A program made the translations under genes and the position numbers. From Lactarius indigo (Eukaryota; Basidiomycota; Agaricomycetes; Russulales; Russulaceae), in NCBI GenBank assembly GCA_025766275.1, contig JAFKAC010000001.1:1178001-1242000 (forward strand): a stretch of 64,000 bases of DNA, given 5' to 3'. The notes beneath the pieces are model-generated. The model made no database searches. It worked only from the letters and a program-made list of their open reading frames with translations, and was not told where the DNA came from. Positions 21,991 through 33,002 of this stretch are shown piece after piece (positions within the stretch are counted from its first letter, which is position 1; each line of letters begins with the position of its first letter).

Positions 21991-22376
21991 CCTCCCTAAG
22001 CACATCCCAGCAGACAGTCTTCAGCCCGAAAATGGCTTTGCGCGCGAACCAGGTGCATGGACAAATACATGGCCCGTATTCCATGTATGAGCTTCACGCT
22101 TCCCAAGTCGCTTCCGCCAAGCTCTGTCCGAATCGAGAACACGCAATTAAGCCCACCCTTGAAGCACAATGATTAGCTAGTTCAAGGGTTATACGGATCT
22201 TTAGCTCCCAACATGGCGTAATACTACAATTGGTATTAGATCCTTTATCCTTTACAGTAATCAAGCCGTGCGTAAGTACAGTATGCCCAGTGGGGCGAGT
22301 ATGAAAGCGTGATTTGCAGACGAGGTGAAAGGGTCATATGCACCTTGAGAAAGACGTGTGGTAAATTACAAGGAAC

Positions 22377-22715
22377 ACGTCAACCTAGATGAAGGAGCTC
22401 TCGGACCTCAACTGCTGCCCTGTGCCCAGCACAGCCCCGTAAGTGCTACCCCTTTTGTGCTCCGTGCCATTTTAAGGGTCCCTTGTGCTTCGGTGACATC
22501 ATTTTACCTAAGTTCTCTCTGAACCTGACTCGTTTCCTCTGGGAGGTGACGCCTAATTGTTATCTCGCGATTTCAGTTATTTTATCTTCTATGCCCGCAT
22601 GTGAGTCTCGGCTTACATTACTTTATGTAAAATTTCTCTTGCTATCTGCGTTTGAAGACCGGCTTTGTATTACCGTGCTGCCCCGGAATAAAATCGATTC
22701 AAAAAATAAATAAAC
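22377..22715 (+). mobile_element. Short 5'-truncated LINE (3' end only)
   Basis: 339 bp flanked by a perfect 14-bp direct repeat AAATTACAAGGAAC (22363-22376 and 22716-22729). It ends CCCCGGAATAAAATCGATTC plus an A-rich tail with TAAA units. Content resembles a LINE 3' UTR; no coding remains. Confidence 0.85.
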
Positions 22716-22909
22716 AAATTACAAGGAACGGCGCCGCGTTGCAGCGACCAATGGAATATAATGGTACAAAGGAAACCATCCTTACTTACGGTCTAATCCA
22801 AGCCATCGCCAATAGCGCCGTCGAGTGCCCCTCTAATCTGCACCTGGTTCGCGCGCGACTGTTACAACACATGAGAATTATCCTCCTGGAAACGCCCCAA
22901 CCCCCCCCC

Positions 22910-24998
22910 TCATGCATGTGATGAACTTGATTGTAGCCTGTCCGATATATGCTGGAGCTCGTCTTTGAGCCAGTTGGGAGCTTGTGAATATATCTCACGG
23001 AACCGTGCGACCAGATTCTCAGGTAGCGACAGGTCGGTTTGGTCCGCAGTGAGAAGAGTCTGAGAGAGGATGCGGAGCGTCTCTTCGAAAATATCCAGGA
23101 CATCCGACGGCATTGCGCCACCGACCAATGAATCGCCATCGACCGACGTGAGGGATACGATGTTCGCGAGTTTGATGGCGCCAGGCTGTCCAAGCAAAGA
23201 CACCACCTCGCGGCTCTCTGTACCAAGGATAGCGGATAGGCACGCCAGCTCCTCCTGGCTAATTGACTCCCGGTCGGCTGCAAGCTTGTTTGCAACCAAC
23301 GCCCCAAAACAGCGTCCTAACACACGGATAGCGGAGTCCTCTTCGGCCCGGACAAGACGAGTGACCTCTGGACTGGCAAGGGTGAGCGAGAAATAGGACG
23401 GTAACGTCCAATAAGACCCGGATTGGTTGTATGCCCTTCCAAAATACCACAGGCACCTCATGCAAATCCGCAGACGATTCTTGCGCCTTCTGTCGTCGAG
23501 AATCGACGTCTCCGATATACAAGTGTTGAGGAGATCGTATAGACGGGATGCGAAGATGGGATTTGGTTGGTCGTCAATAAGACGAAGAACTGCCGATGTC
23601 GCATCTGGGACAACACGAGAGTCGAAGAATCCTGGTACTCGTGCGACAAAATCTTCAATCTCCTGGTCTTGGTTGAGAACTGTGAATGTCCATTCGAGAG
23701 CACTCGTGACTACTATTGGATCCGTTCTATAGGCGCTGAGCTCAATAGTCCTCCATAAGCTTTGCGAGAGCCACTGTCGGCGCATCCCAATCTGAGATTT
23801 GAGCCCCCCTCTCCACGTTCTCCGAGTCGACGAATAAGGTTCTGGCGCGTGTTGGTTGGCCAGACTCCGTAAATTTGACAAAAGTCTACGAAATAGGCCC
23901 TCAGATTTGAGGGCGATCCAAAGGAATACTAACATGGAGAACTGGGATATACGCCAAGTAAATCCAGACAGGGGTGTGGAATACGGGCAATTGGGGTAGA
24001 TGTTTGGTAAAACCGTCAAATTTGCATATGCCAGAGCGAAAACCGTGATGCAGCTGAGGGTGGCGTACGCGACGGGAGTGTAGATCGGGAAAAGAAACTC
24101 GACGAGACCGGCGAAGAAGAGGAAGACCGATACGTGCATGAGTGTGAGCATTGTCGCGAAGGCTCGCGACATTCCAAATTTGAGAATGCCCTCGAACATA
24201 AATGCCCGTATAAGTCCGCGCCTATGAACTGGACCGCGGTGTTGCGCGAGTTGTCGATACCATCGGCTCCAGTGTTGCATTGTTGTCGCCAAAAGCGCAC
24301 AAATTAACACGAGGATTAAACTGGTGAACCACAGCACGTTGACCCTGACGGCGGACGCTGTCGGTTTGAATGGCTGTCTGCTCTGCGCTACAACGTTCGC
24401 GAGGGGTATCCCATTAGATATGTTGACAAGTTGCACAGATATTTGGGCAAGGAGGGTATTGGTTATATCTCCAGTATCGGGAGATAACAGCTTGTAGCTT
24501 TCGATGATGAATGCGGCGATGGTAGCGGAGAACAGACCCGTCTTCAAGATGTGTTTAGACGACGGGTATGCACAAGAGGGACCAGGCCAAGACTCACAAA
24601 TACGAGGACCCCGTCTGTATATTCCTTCCAATTCTCAGTTATCTGCATGTCCTGCTTCTCGGCCTCAGTGAGGTACATCGACCAAAGCCCATCAGAAGAG
24701 TCTCCATGCTTCCGGTCTGATACACAAATGAGATTAAAACTTGTGATACGGGAAAGTGATACGGGAAAGTCAGCATACCCCAGTGAACCCCTGAATAATC
24801 CGCCCCAAATTGTAGTGCAGGGGTATTCCTGTTGTGATGTCCATTGGTATCTGTGACCTGACGCTGAGCGTCTGCATTGGTTAGAGGTGGGGTATTTGGA
24901 GTACTCCTAGGCAGGGGAACTTCATCAATTGAAGGCTGAGCCTCCATAGGATCGCCAGTATGAGCCTCAATATCCGGATTTACGCCGGGCGAGGTCAT
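22910..24998 (-). CDS. DUF6535 membrane protein, single C-terminal module (gene C)
   Basis: Three exons: 24779-24998, 24598-24716 and 22910-24541, giving 656 residues. The middle exon is 119 nt, as in all other copies here. The N-terminus MTSPGVNPDIEAH is acidic and proline-rich and probably faces the cytosol. DUF6535 follows, with GLFSATIAAFIIESYKLLSP, SNGIP, RVNVLWFTSLILVLICALLA and two more hydrophobic helices (LMHVSVFLFFAGLVEFLFPI and a following one). Then comes one helical module (RICMRCLWYFGRAYNQSGS, PSYF, GRCFGALVANKL, CLSAILG, QPGAIKLANI). This looks like the ancestral layout against which the five-module genes A and B can be compared. The start was chosen by the match to the MASPN starts and phase-1 exon end. 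Function unknown. Confidence 0.85.
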
Positions 24999-26065
24999 TC
25001 TAAGTGTCGAGGAATGTAACGGCCTGGAGGGGAGGCAAGAGGGGGGGCGCAGTGAGATGAGCGCTCGACGACACAACTCAGACGAACCAGGGAATTATGG
25101 GTTGTACACTGTCCCTCACACCGCAGCAGTTGACTTTAATACTGTATAAACAAACAGGCCAAATTGGCCGGCATTGTGTTCTTACTTGATCGAGAAACAT
25201 TCAGTAGTGACATGTGACATGTGACACATCATTACTGTACTGTAAATCTGTAAATGGGTAAATGAGTTTCCCGTATTGGTTATTATCGTTCTTTTTGCCT
25301 TTTTCCCAGTCTCTGGAAACCTGCCTGAAAACTAAAAGAAGCCTACAGTACTCCAAGGCCTACTCAGAGTGTTGTCCCATTGCGTAGGTCCCGCTTCTTT
25401 GTAACAACGCTGGTGCCGCACTGCCGGCACGAGCAGGGCACGAGTTTTACGTTCCCAGTAATAAATGAATGATTCAAGCCCCCGCCCTTCAGCCACTGGC
25501 ACTAGTAGGCTCGATTGGGGGGCGATCAACCAGCATCACCCTTGAACGTGTTGATAGAGAAGCACCGCTACCAGTAGTGTTAGGAAGTGGTGTTAATTTC
25601 TGTTTTCCAGAATTGTTTGCGCATACTACCACTCTGCCAGCGTCATTCAAAGACAGTTTAATGCTCATCGGATGACCTACCTCATGGGGCCCGCATGGGG
25701 TTTGATGGACCCGAAACACCTCGAGGCTTCTCTTCAGGTTCTGTGAGGGAATGAATCGGCGTTCCCTTGGGCAACGTCTCCGAAACAAGCATACCAGTGC
25801 CGGTGTAGTGGGAAGTAAAGGGCTGCGGTCAACGATGCTACATATAGTAGGGCTGTACGGCCGGGATAATGCTACCTTACTGGCCTTACCGAGTACGATG
25901 GGCTTGACAACGGTCTTACAGTAATAGTCTATATGGGTATCGATCACGAGACAGTTCGACTATAATTACTACCCTTTCCGATTTTGCGACAATACACTTA
26001 CGAAAGACGTACTCTAAGCAAGACTCTAAGATCGTTACAGTACAATAGCAGTAGGAATCAGTCGA
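24999..26065. other. Intergenic, no supported gene
   Basis: Upstream of gene C. An open frame of 152 codons on the minus strand (25489-25947) has no recognisable motif and no paralogue in the window; I do not call it a gene. Contains repeated GACATGTGAC units near 25207-25230. Otherwise featureless. Confidence 0.35.
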
Positions 26066-26122
26066 GTTCTGCTGCGTACCCCAGAATAAATATTGATCCA
26101 AAAAAACAAAAACAAAAAAAAA
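26066..26122 (+). mobile_element. Extremely short LINE insertion (57 bp)
   Basis: Contains only the LINE 3' terminus (TTCTGCTGCG, then CCCCAGAATAAATATTGATCC) and an A-rich tail. It is flanked by CAGTCGA at 26059-26065 and 26123-26129. The match to the end of the large LINE (12400-12416) is nearly exact. Confidence 0.75.
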
Positions 26123-26212
26123 CAGTCGAATCTAAAGGGAAAACTGGCGCCTATATGCCGAAAACGAGTAATTTCGAGCCCAAGACTAGGGGTGGCCTTA
26201 CACCATAAAGAC

Positions 26213-27040
26213 TCATTCAACGACCATCGCTCGTGAAGCTTTACTGGCGTAGAGCTCGACGGTTCTCAATTGACCGTCCAAATCTCTGTCTGGGCGTGTT
26301 GACCCGCTCTTCGAGCATGTCCCTCCACACGGATCCACGAGACCGCCCACGTGCTCGTGTTTCCGATGCCATAATGTTGACAAGGGTTTATGAATAGGTC
26401 CCAGATACATAAATCGAATGGTCCAAAAAATCACAAACTAGATAATATGGATTGAGCAGCCACGTAAATGCCGACTAGGGTGTGCTATGCAGTATGGGCA
26501 ATCGAAGAAAAAGAGGGGTGAAAACGTAAGAATTGCGTATATGAGACCGAGCACCACGCAAATGCTGAGGCCGACGAATCTAACCATCATGTTGATGGCG
26601 AGAATAAACTCCAGAGTGCCACAGTGTAGAGTAGGATGACCGTGTGCAGGGAGATGGTCAGCAACTGGATGAAACACTTCAACTGAAATTTTCCATTAAG
26701 CATGAACATTCGGAAATGTGGCCGCGCGGGTCCCTGTATGACTTCCAGATTCTGTCAGGCCCATTGTTGGACCATTGTCGCGAAGACCGAGCAAGAAAAG
26801 CAGAGCGCCATACTGCAGAACCATGTGAGATTGACCAGGATGGCAGAAGTCGTTGGCTTGAATGCCTGGCTGTTCTCAGCGGAGCTCTCGATGGGTATCC
26901 CATTGGAGGCGTTGACAAGTTGTCGAGATATTGGGGTGAGTAGCTTGACGGTCTGATCACCTGGATCAGGAGATAACCACTTGCAGCTTTCAACGAGACC
27001 ATGATGCCAGCCGAGAACAGACCAATGTGCTTAGAAGGGA
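26213..27040 (-). pseudogene. DUF6535 pseudogene (F)
   Basis: On the minus strand the family's segments appear in order but in different frames: IGLFSAG, then LVESCKWLSPDPGDQTVKLL, ISRQLVNASNGIPIES and FKPTTSAILVNLTWF. VQQWA follows, and is cut by TGA where paralogues have an arginine codon. A shifted helix VLGLIYAILTFSPLFFFDCP comes next. The helical module and first two exons are gone. Several lesions show it is old. It stands directly upstream of hydrolase H5. Confidence 0.8.
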
Positions 27041-27412
27041 ATACGCAAATGGTTGTGGGGCCAACACATAGCGTTCTGTGCCCAAAGAGGATAAAGTGAG
27101 CGGGCTCTCGAGCCTACTATCCATGGCTGGGAGAACATGCCTGTATCGAGTGCGGTTCCAAAGCGCGGGCGAGTGCGAGTACCATAGTACCATAGTGTAA
27201 GAAATCGAGCGCATTGTTCGGTTGAGGTAACAAAGAGACAAAGGGACGGCGTGAGAGAGAAAGAACACGTGAGGCGAGGTGTGTCTTATCATGGTATACG
27301 CTCATCACCGAGACCGGTGACCGTCTGTATATGAAAGGTAAACCTGCGATATACCGATTATCATATACAGGCTGGTCACGAGCCTACTCATCACCGCTCC
27401 GATAGGCCCCTC

Positions 27413-28710
27413 CTACAATTCCAATGTCTTTGCCACCCACGACACCACCAGCCTGTAATCCTCCCCCTCTCGGCCCTCCCCAGCCCCGAACGCCGAGATC
27501 AAGTCATCATGCACGCCTCTAGGCAAAACGAACACCATCGTGTCCTGCACCTCCTCCGCGATCACTCGCGCAGTCTCCTCAATCGGGTCGAGCAACGCCT
27601 CGTGCTCCCCAGCGACCACCAGCACCCGCTCCGCCACGCGCCCCAGCCCGCGCCACCATCCGCTCGCCGCTGCAAACGCCGGCTCCAAATGCGCACGCAG
27701 CTCCGGCGTCACCCCCGGTAGCACGTTGTCAGTGAACAGTCGGTACGTGCATAGCGGGAGCACGTCCCGTGCGGCGTTGCGCGTGTACGACGGCGCGTCG
27801 GTGCGGAACTCCATCCATGGCGACAGTAGCAGTAGCCCGCCGAGGCATAAGGGTCCCGCGGGAGGCGAGGGTAGAGACGGGTGTGGGTGCAGTAGTTGCG
27901 CGACGGTCTGCAGAGCGAGGTTGCCGCCTGCAGAGTCGCCTGCGAGGATGAGATCGGATGGGGGCGTGCCGGCGTCCAGCAGGTGATAGACGGCGACGAG
28001 GGCTTGGCGGACTTGTTTTGGGAAGGGGTGTTCGGGTACGAGAGCTAGTGGGCTCGGTCGGTTATAGGAAAGGAAAAAGTAGGCAGTCTGTAGGCGCACC
28101 GTAGTTCAGCAGGGCGAAGCCCACCGCGCCCTTGAAATCCCTCCGTAGGGTCAAGAGCATATCAAAGTGCTCCTCTCGCGCTGGGAGCATGTACCCGCCA
28201 CCTAGACGTCGCCATTGTCAAAAGGGCTAATGCAAAGACACTAGGTAGGCGCACCGTGGAAATACAAGATCACCCGGTCCACCCTCCGTGGTCCAACCCA
28301 ATGCAGCTTTGCGCCCTCGGGAAGCTCATCCGTGAGAACCTCCGCGCCATTCGTGCGGCGCGCCCACGCCTCGTACGTCTGTGCCGTCGTCAGCCCGAGC
28401 GCAGACTTGAGCTCCCAGGGGGTCCACGCGCGTGCGCTGAGAATGTACCGGGCCGCAGCGGTGCGCGCGGCGCGGAGCCATGAGCGACCCTTGTTTTCGC
28501 GGAATACGCCGAGCGCGACGGCGAGGGCTGAGAAGACGAAGCGCAGTTTCGTAAATACACAATCATGTCTAAAGCAGGGAATGAAAGCATGGCTGGCAGA
28601 GGGTAGTATTACTCACGCAAGACCATGATGACTGGGGCGATCTGTATCTTCTGCCATAATGTAAGCGGGGGGACGGTGTCGCCACGTCTGTAGTCATCCG
28701 GAGAGACCAT
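27413..28710 (-). CDS. HSL-family alpha/beta hydrolase (H5), intact
   Basis: Four exons: 28617-28710, 28255-28527, 28100-28201 and 27413-28044, giving 366 residues. The N-terminus MVSPDDYRRGDTVPPLTLWQ is followed by a hydrophobic stretch, probably a membrane anchor. The oxyanion-hole HGGGY is formed exactly across the exon 2/3 junction. The nucleophile elbow is GDSAGGN; the acid segment is VVAGEHEALLD and the histidine is in PRGVHDDL. This is the Abhydrolase_3/HSL pattern of esterases and steryl-acetate hydrolases. The substrate cannot be read from sequence. An apparent ATG at 28657 is out of frame with exon 2; the ATG at 28710 gives a continuous reading and matches PLTL..LWLVP in H1. A pseudogene copy is at 18578-19865. 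Confidence 0.85.
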
Positions 28711-29043
28711 GACGGAGATAGGAGTGGGGATACCACGGATGGTGGTTATTGCGCGGGGCGCCACACCTCGGGTCCGTTGTCACCAATGCGACAGACACTA
28801 CGGCGTCTATCAGACAATTTCAAAAAGATACTGTAATTGCCCATTACAGTATCGCTGTGGTACAGCTGGCAATGGTAACGTGGGTACAGTATGATCCTTG
28901 TTCGACTCCGGGTCTAAACATAGGTGTCCAGGTGGCCAAACTACTATACGACGTTCAAAATAATGACGCTGGCGCTCCCATTCGAATTCGAGCACCGTCT
29001 GTCATTACAGGTAATTGAAGTAATTTGATGAACAACACAGTAT
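28711..29043. other. Spacer between H5 and H1
   Basis: About 330 bases with no coding potential. Clearly homologous to 19980-20221 between the two pseudogenes (shared TTTCAAA, GGTACA, GACGTTCAAAA and CAGTATTCAGTTTCCGC blocks), confirming block duplication of the H5-H1 pair. Confidence 0.6.
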
Positions 29044-30319
29044 TCAGTTTCCGCCACGGAAGGACTTTGTCAAGAATGCGACAATCGCATCGTAGTCTTG
29101 ACCGTTCCCACCCTGCCCCACCGCGAATTTGATTATCATGTCTTCGTGAATTCCTCCAGGCTCGACCACCGTAGTCGTATCCTTCACATGCTTCTCGATA
29201 ACCCTGCTCACATCGATAATTTGGTCAAATAGGCCTTCGTGTTCGCCAGCAGTGATGAGTATACGAGGATACACCCCGTCGAACCCAGACCACCAGCTAG
29301 CTGGTGCGGTGGCGGGTTCCACGTGGTGTTGCAGCTCAGGAGTCACACCAGGCCGAACCAGGTCTGCCATGAACTTGTACGAGCGAGAGAAGAGCAAGTC
29401 TTTGCCCTCGTTGCGGACATACGATGGCGCGTCTATACTGTAAGCGACCCACGGCGAGATCAACAGAGCACCGGCGAGCGGCTGTGAGAGAGTAGGTGGT
29501 GCAGGAATAGATGCGAGCGGGTGGAGAAGGTGCGACCCAAGCTGGAGCGTGAGATTCCCACCCGCCGAATCGCCGCCGATGACGATATTCGACGGAGAGA
29601 TGCCTTTCTGGATGAGATACGTTAGGGCAGCGTTGGCTTGCCTCAGCTGGGTTGGGACGGGGGAGTCGGGAGCAAGCGCTAATGAGAGGTCAGAATGCGT
29701 CACTATTAGACTAGATATTAGACGCACAATATTCCAAGGCAGCGACTCCGATCTCGCCAACGTCAGCAGACAGGGCTTTCTGAAGACTATGTAAGAATGG
29801 GAAGTAGCTGGGGCCGGCAGGCAAGACGTAGCCTCCCCCTGGAGCGCAGATTTTCGGCGCAATTCAGCCAATGTATGCGCACAGTCCGGGGCGGGCAGGA
29901 CTCACCGTGGAAGTAGAGGAAGACCTTGTTATGGCTCGCATCTCGTCGCGGTCCTACCCAGTGCAGCTTCGCCCCCTCTGGCAGTTCGTCCGTCAAGACC
30001 TCTTGTTTCACTGAGCGAGCCCATTTCTGGTACATCTGGGACGTAGACACGCCAATGAAAGAGCGCAACGTGTGGATTTCCCAATCGTGATTGAAGATGT
30101 AACGAGTTAGGGCTAGGTTGGTGGATCGAGACCAGGACCTCCCCTTGTTTCCACGAAAGATACCGATCGCAATGGCGATCGCTGTCCGTGTGGTGAGCGC
30201 TGGCCCACTCAACAAGACGACCACTCACGCATTCTAAGGAGAACGGGGACGAGCCAGAGCTTCTCTCCAAGAGTGAGAGGACGGAATGACGAATCGTTCG
30301 GGGAAGTAGATAGCGACAT
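29044..30319 (-). CDS. HSL-family alpha/beta hydrolase (H1), intact
   Basis: Four exons: 30229-30319, 29906-30181, 29728-29838 and 29044-29678, giving 370 residues. The N-terminus (MSLSTSPNDSSFRPLTLGEK) precedes a hydrophobic segment around residues 22-40 that could anchor it in a membrane. HGGGY is at residues 122-126, created at the exon 2/3 splice. GDSAGG has the nucleophile Ser197, GGIHEDM has His337, and the acid position is Glu307 (GEHEGLFD) rather than the usual Asp. The family hydrolyses short acyl esters; in fungi, relatives deacetylate sterols, but the substrate here is unknown. Introns are 47, 67 and 49 nt. A TATA-like element lies 60 bases upstream. Two close paralogues, H2 and H3, have identical exon lengths. 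Confidence 0.88.
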
Positions 30320-30378
30320 GATGACAGGAAATGGTTTGTTGGACACCCGGGAGAGCCCGGAAAAGTGACAGTGTCGCT

Positions 30379-30384
30379 TATATA
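30379..30384 (-). promoter_or_regulatory. TATA-like element of H1
   Basis: TATATA within CCTATATAAGC read on the minus strand, about 60 bases upstream of the H1 ATG. The same motif at the same distance occurs before H2 (39421-39426) and H3 (43852-43857). Confidence 0.6.
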
Positions 30385-30419
30385 GGTGCAGATATGAGGG
30401 ACGTTACGCAAGATTTAAG

Positions 30420-31224
30420 ACATTGACGCAATACGTATTGCGCGTCTCTTCTCCACTCGGACTTTAGTAGACAGTCGTGGGTTGGATCAGTTAAGTGTAC
30501 AGTACTGTTTCGTTTCCAAATGGAACGTCAAGTCCGTCCTGGGAAGTGATTACGAGGTGTCATCGCATTCATCAAATTTTCACACCGCCTTCCTTACTTC
30601 TTGATCGTCGAACGTCCGAGCCTGTACTATACAGACGCTTCGCAATACGCGTCATTTTGTGTTGCATGATGGATAGCCTAAGGGACGGCGAGTCTTAATA
30701 TTGATGAATGCTGTGTGACTGGAGCTTCAAAGCAAGGTCTACAACGGCGGCAAGTGTTTGCGTACGTCAAGCGATTTAGTCAGGGATACCGAAAATAATA
30801 AGGTCGTCTTAGTAAATTAACGATGACTCATCATTACATCATTCCTAAATAAGTGCGTGCTCGTTTCTCGGAAACCCTTTATTTTTCCCACCCGGTAACT
30901 GCCAATGGATGAGGTCATCGAGGCCCATGTTTTCCGACCTTCATCAACTCGCTCCGGGAGACCCCATCCACCAGTCGCGATTTCGCCTCGGAAACGCAAA
31001 CCCCTCAGATCAAGAAGCACTTCGGGCCTCCGCCCATTTTGTGCTGTCTACCAGCTGTTGTTCCTGTAGCAGTGCCAGTTCTTCTTCCACACCAAACCCA
31101 CAACGCAGAGCAAGGCAATGACTCCCAAAGACCGTCAACTTTCAGACAATATGTGCCTCGCACGTGATCAAACTAATATCCCAACAAATTACCTTAAAAC
31201 GGTCCGTGTCGCCACCGGTACCGG
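30420..31224. other. Intergenic up to the hAT element
   Basis: About 800 bases without a supported gene. Short open frames (such as 30909-31121, serine-rich) have no family resemblance. The first part (about 30300-30760) resembles the upstream regions of H2 and H3 (GTCCGTCCTGGGAAGTGA, CCTAAGGGACGGCGAGTC), so the three hydrolases were duplicated with their promoters. Confidence 0.45.
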
Positions 31225-31659
31225 TAGTGTTGCCGTGGCTCGGCTCAAATCGGCTGAGCCAGCCAAGCTGAGCTGTTTTGAGCCAAGCCAAGCTGACACA
31301 TCAGCTCAGGACCAAAATTGGCTCAGCTCGGCTCGCGAGCTGGCTGAGCTGGGCTGAGCCAGGCTTGATTAGGAATGACCAGATTAGGCAGGGCTTGCCC
31401 GGCTCGTGAGTACGCGTGAGCGGGTGAGAATGGATTCTGCCTGGCTGAGCCAGGAACGAGCTGGCCAAAAATGGAATATATTTGCTCAACGTGCGTTTCC
31501 AGTGTCTGCTGGGGCTCTCAGAAGAAAAGTGGGTAAGTCCTCTTTTTTGGCGTCTCCTCAGACGACCTTGCGCAAACTCTGACAAAAATAAAATAAAACA
31601 TTTGTATTGCTGTAGACTACATAGTATAGAGAATACATTTTTTTTTTCTATCTACTGCC

Positions 31660-32600
31660 CGGGTGCGGCTGAGTCGAAGGCATCGCCATCGTCGCCACGG
31701 TGGCGGTGGTGGTCGCGGTGGTGGTCGCAGTCGCCGCGGTGGTGGTCGTAGTGGTCGCCGCGGTGGTGGTCGCGGTTGCCACGGTGGTGGTGGTGGTCGC
31801 GGTCGTCGTCGCGGTCGTCGCGATGGTCGTCGCGGTTGCCGTGGTGGTGGTTGTGGTCGCCGCGGTGGTAATCGCGGTTGCCGCGGTCGTGGTTGTCGTC
31901 GCGGTCGTGGTCGTGGTCGCCGCAGTCGTGGTGGTGGTGGTGGTTGTCGTCGCGGTTGTCGCAATGGTCATCGCGGTTGCTGTGGTGGTGGTGGTGGTCG
32001 CGGTGGTGGTTGTGGTCGCCGCGGTGGTAATCGCGGTCACCGCGGTCGTGGTTGTGGTCGCGGTTGTGGTCGCGGTTGCTGCGGTTGTGGTGGTGGTCGC
32101 GGTTGTCGTCGCGGTTGTCGCGATGGTCATCGCGGTTGCCGCGGTGGTGGTGGTGGTCGCGGTGGTGGTTGTGGTCGCAGTTGCGGTCGCGGTTGCTGCG
32201 GTGGTGGTTGTGGTTGTGGTTGTGGTCGCCGTGGTCATGGTCGCGGTCGCTGTGGTGGTCGCTGTGGTGGTCGTGGTCGCCGTGGTGGTCGCGGTTGCCG
32301 CGGTGGTGGTCGTGGTGGTCGTGGTGGTCGTGGTCGTGGTTGCGGTTGCGGTTGCGGTCGTGGTCGTGGTCATGGCTGTGGTCGTGGTTGCAATCGTGGT
32401 CGTGATCGTGGTCGCGGTCGCCGTGGTGGTCGCTGTGGTGGTCGTGGTCGCCGTGGTGGTCGCGGTTGCCGCGGTGGTGGTCGTGGTGGTCGTGGTGGTC
32501 GTGGTTGTGGTTGCGGTTGCGGTCGTGGTCGTGGTCGTAGTCGTGGTCGTGGTCGTAGTCGTGGTCGTGGTCGTGGTCGTGGTCGCGGTCGCGGTCGTCG
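31660..32600 (+). repeat. 3-nt-periodic G/T/C array, left arm of hAT element
   Basis: About 940 bases made of GGT, GGC, CGC, TGT and CGT triplets with almost no A on the plus strand. Because every triplet has G in the same position, several frames on both strands are open and give nonsense such as Gly-Arg, Val-Ala, or His-Asp strings. I do not regard any of these as genes. Includes internal longer-period duplication (about 32250-32340 resembles 32420-32510). Confidence 0.85.
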
Positions 32601-33002
32601 CACCCCAGGGCTGGTGCCATCGCTGTGGCTGCCTTGGGGGCTTGGGGGTTCGGGGTGTGGCTATCGCAGGGCAGGTCCTGCCGCTGCCTTGTTACCTGCG
32701 AGGGTGCGTGTGGGCGAGTCAGTGAGCCAGGCAAAAAAAAAAGAGCACTTACTTTGTGGCCAAGAGAGAGGGTGGGTCGTAAACCCGTGCCAGTGGTGCT
32801 TGTGAGCATGAACGCGAGTTGCGCAATGCAAGGGCAAGGAATTTTCGCAGCCACCGCATGTACGACGCGCATTCCCACGCTCTCGTCTCGGCTCCTGCTG
32901 TCTGCTACAGTCTCATCTCTCCTCATCTCTGCCTGATCTCAGCTGATCTACTTCAGCTTGCTTCTTTTATTTTTTTTTGTACTACTCTTGGCTACGTCTA
33001 CT

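Noticed and set aside
25489..25947. 152-codon minus-strand frame as a gene
   Set aside because: No recognisable motif, no intron signals, no paralogue; composition not distinct from flanks.
28655..28657. ATG at 28657 as the start of hydrolase H5
   Set aside because: It gives a phase-2 exon end that does not fit exon 2; the ATG at 28710 gives PLTLWQK..APVIMVLRP, matching H1.
30196..30228. A 29-nt first intron in hydrolase H1 using the CCAG acceptor
   Set aside because: Too short for a fungal intron and not conserved in H2/H3; the downstream GGACAG acceptor gives 47 nt and matches all three.
31652..32926. Open frames of 240-424 codons giving His-Asp, Thr-Ala, Gly-Arg or Val-Ala strings
   Set aside because: They arise from the triplet-periodic array, which is open in several frames at once; no family motif and no consistent start.
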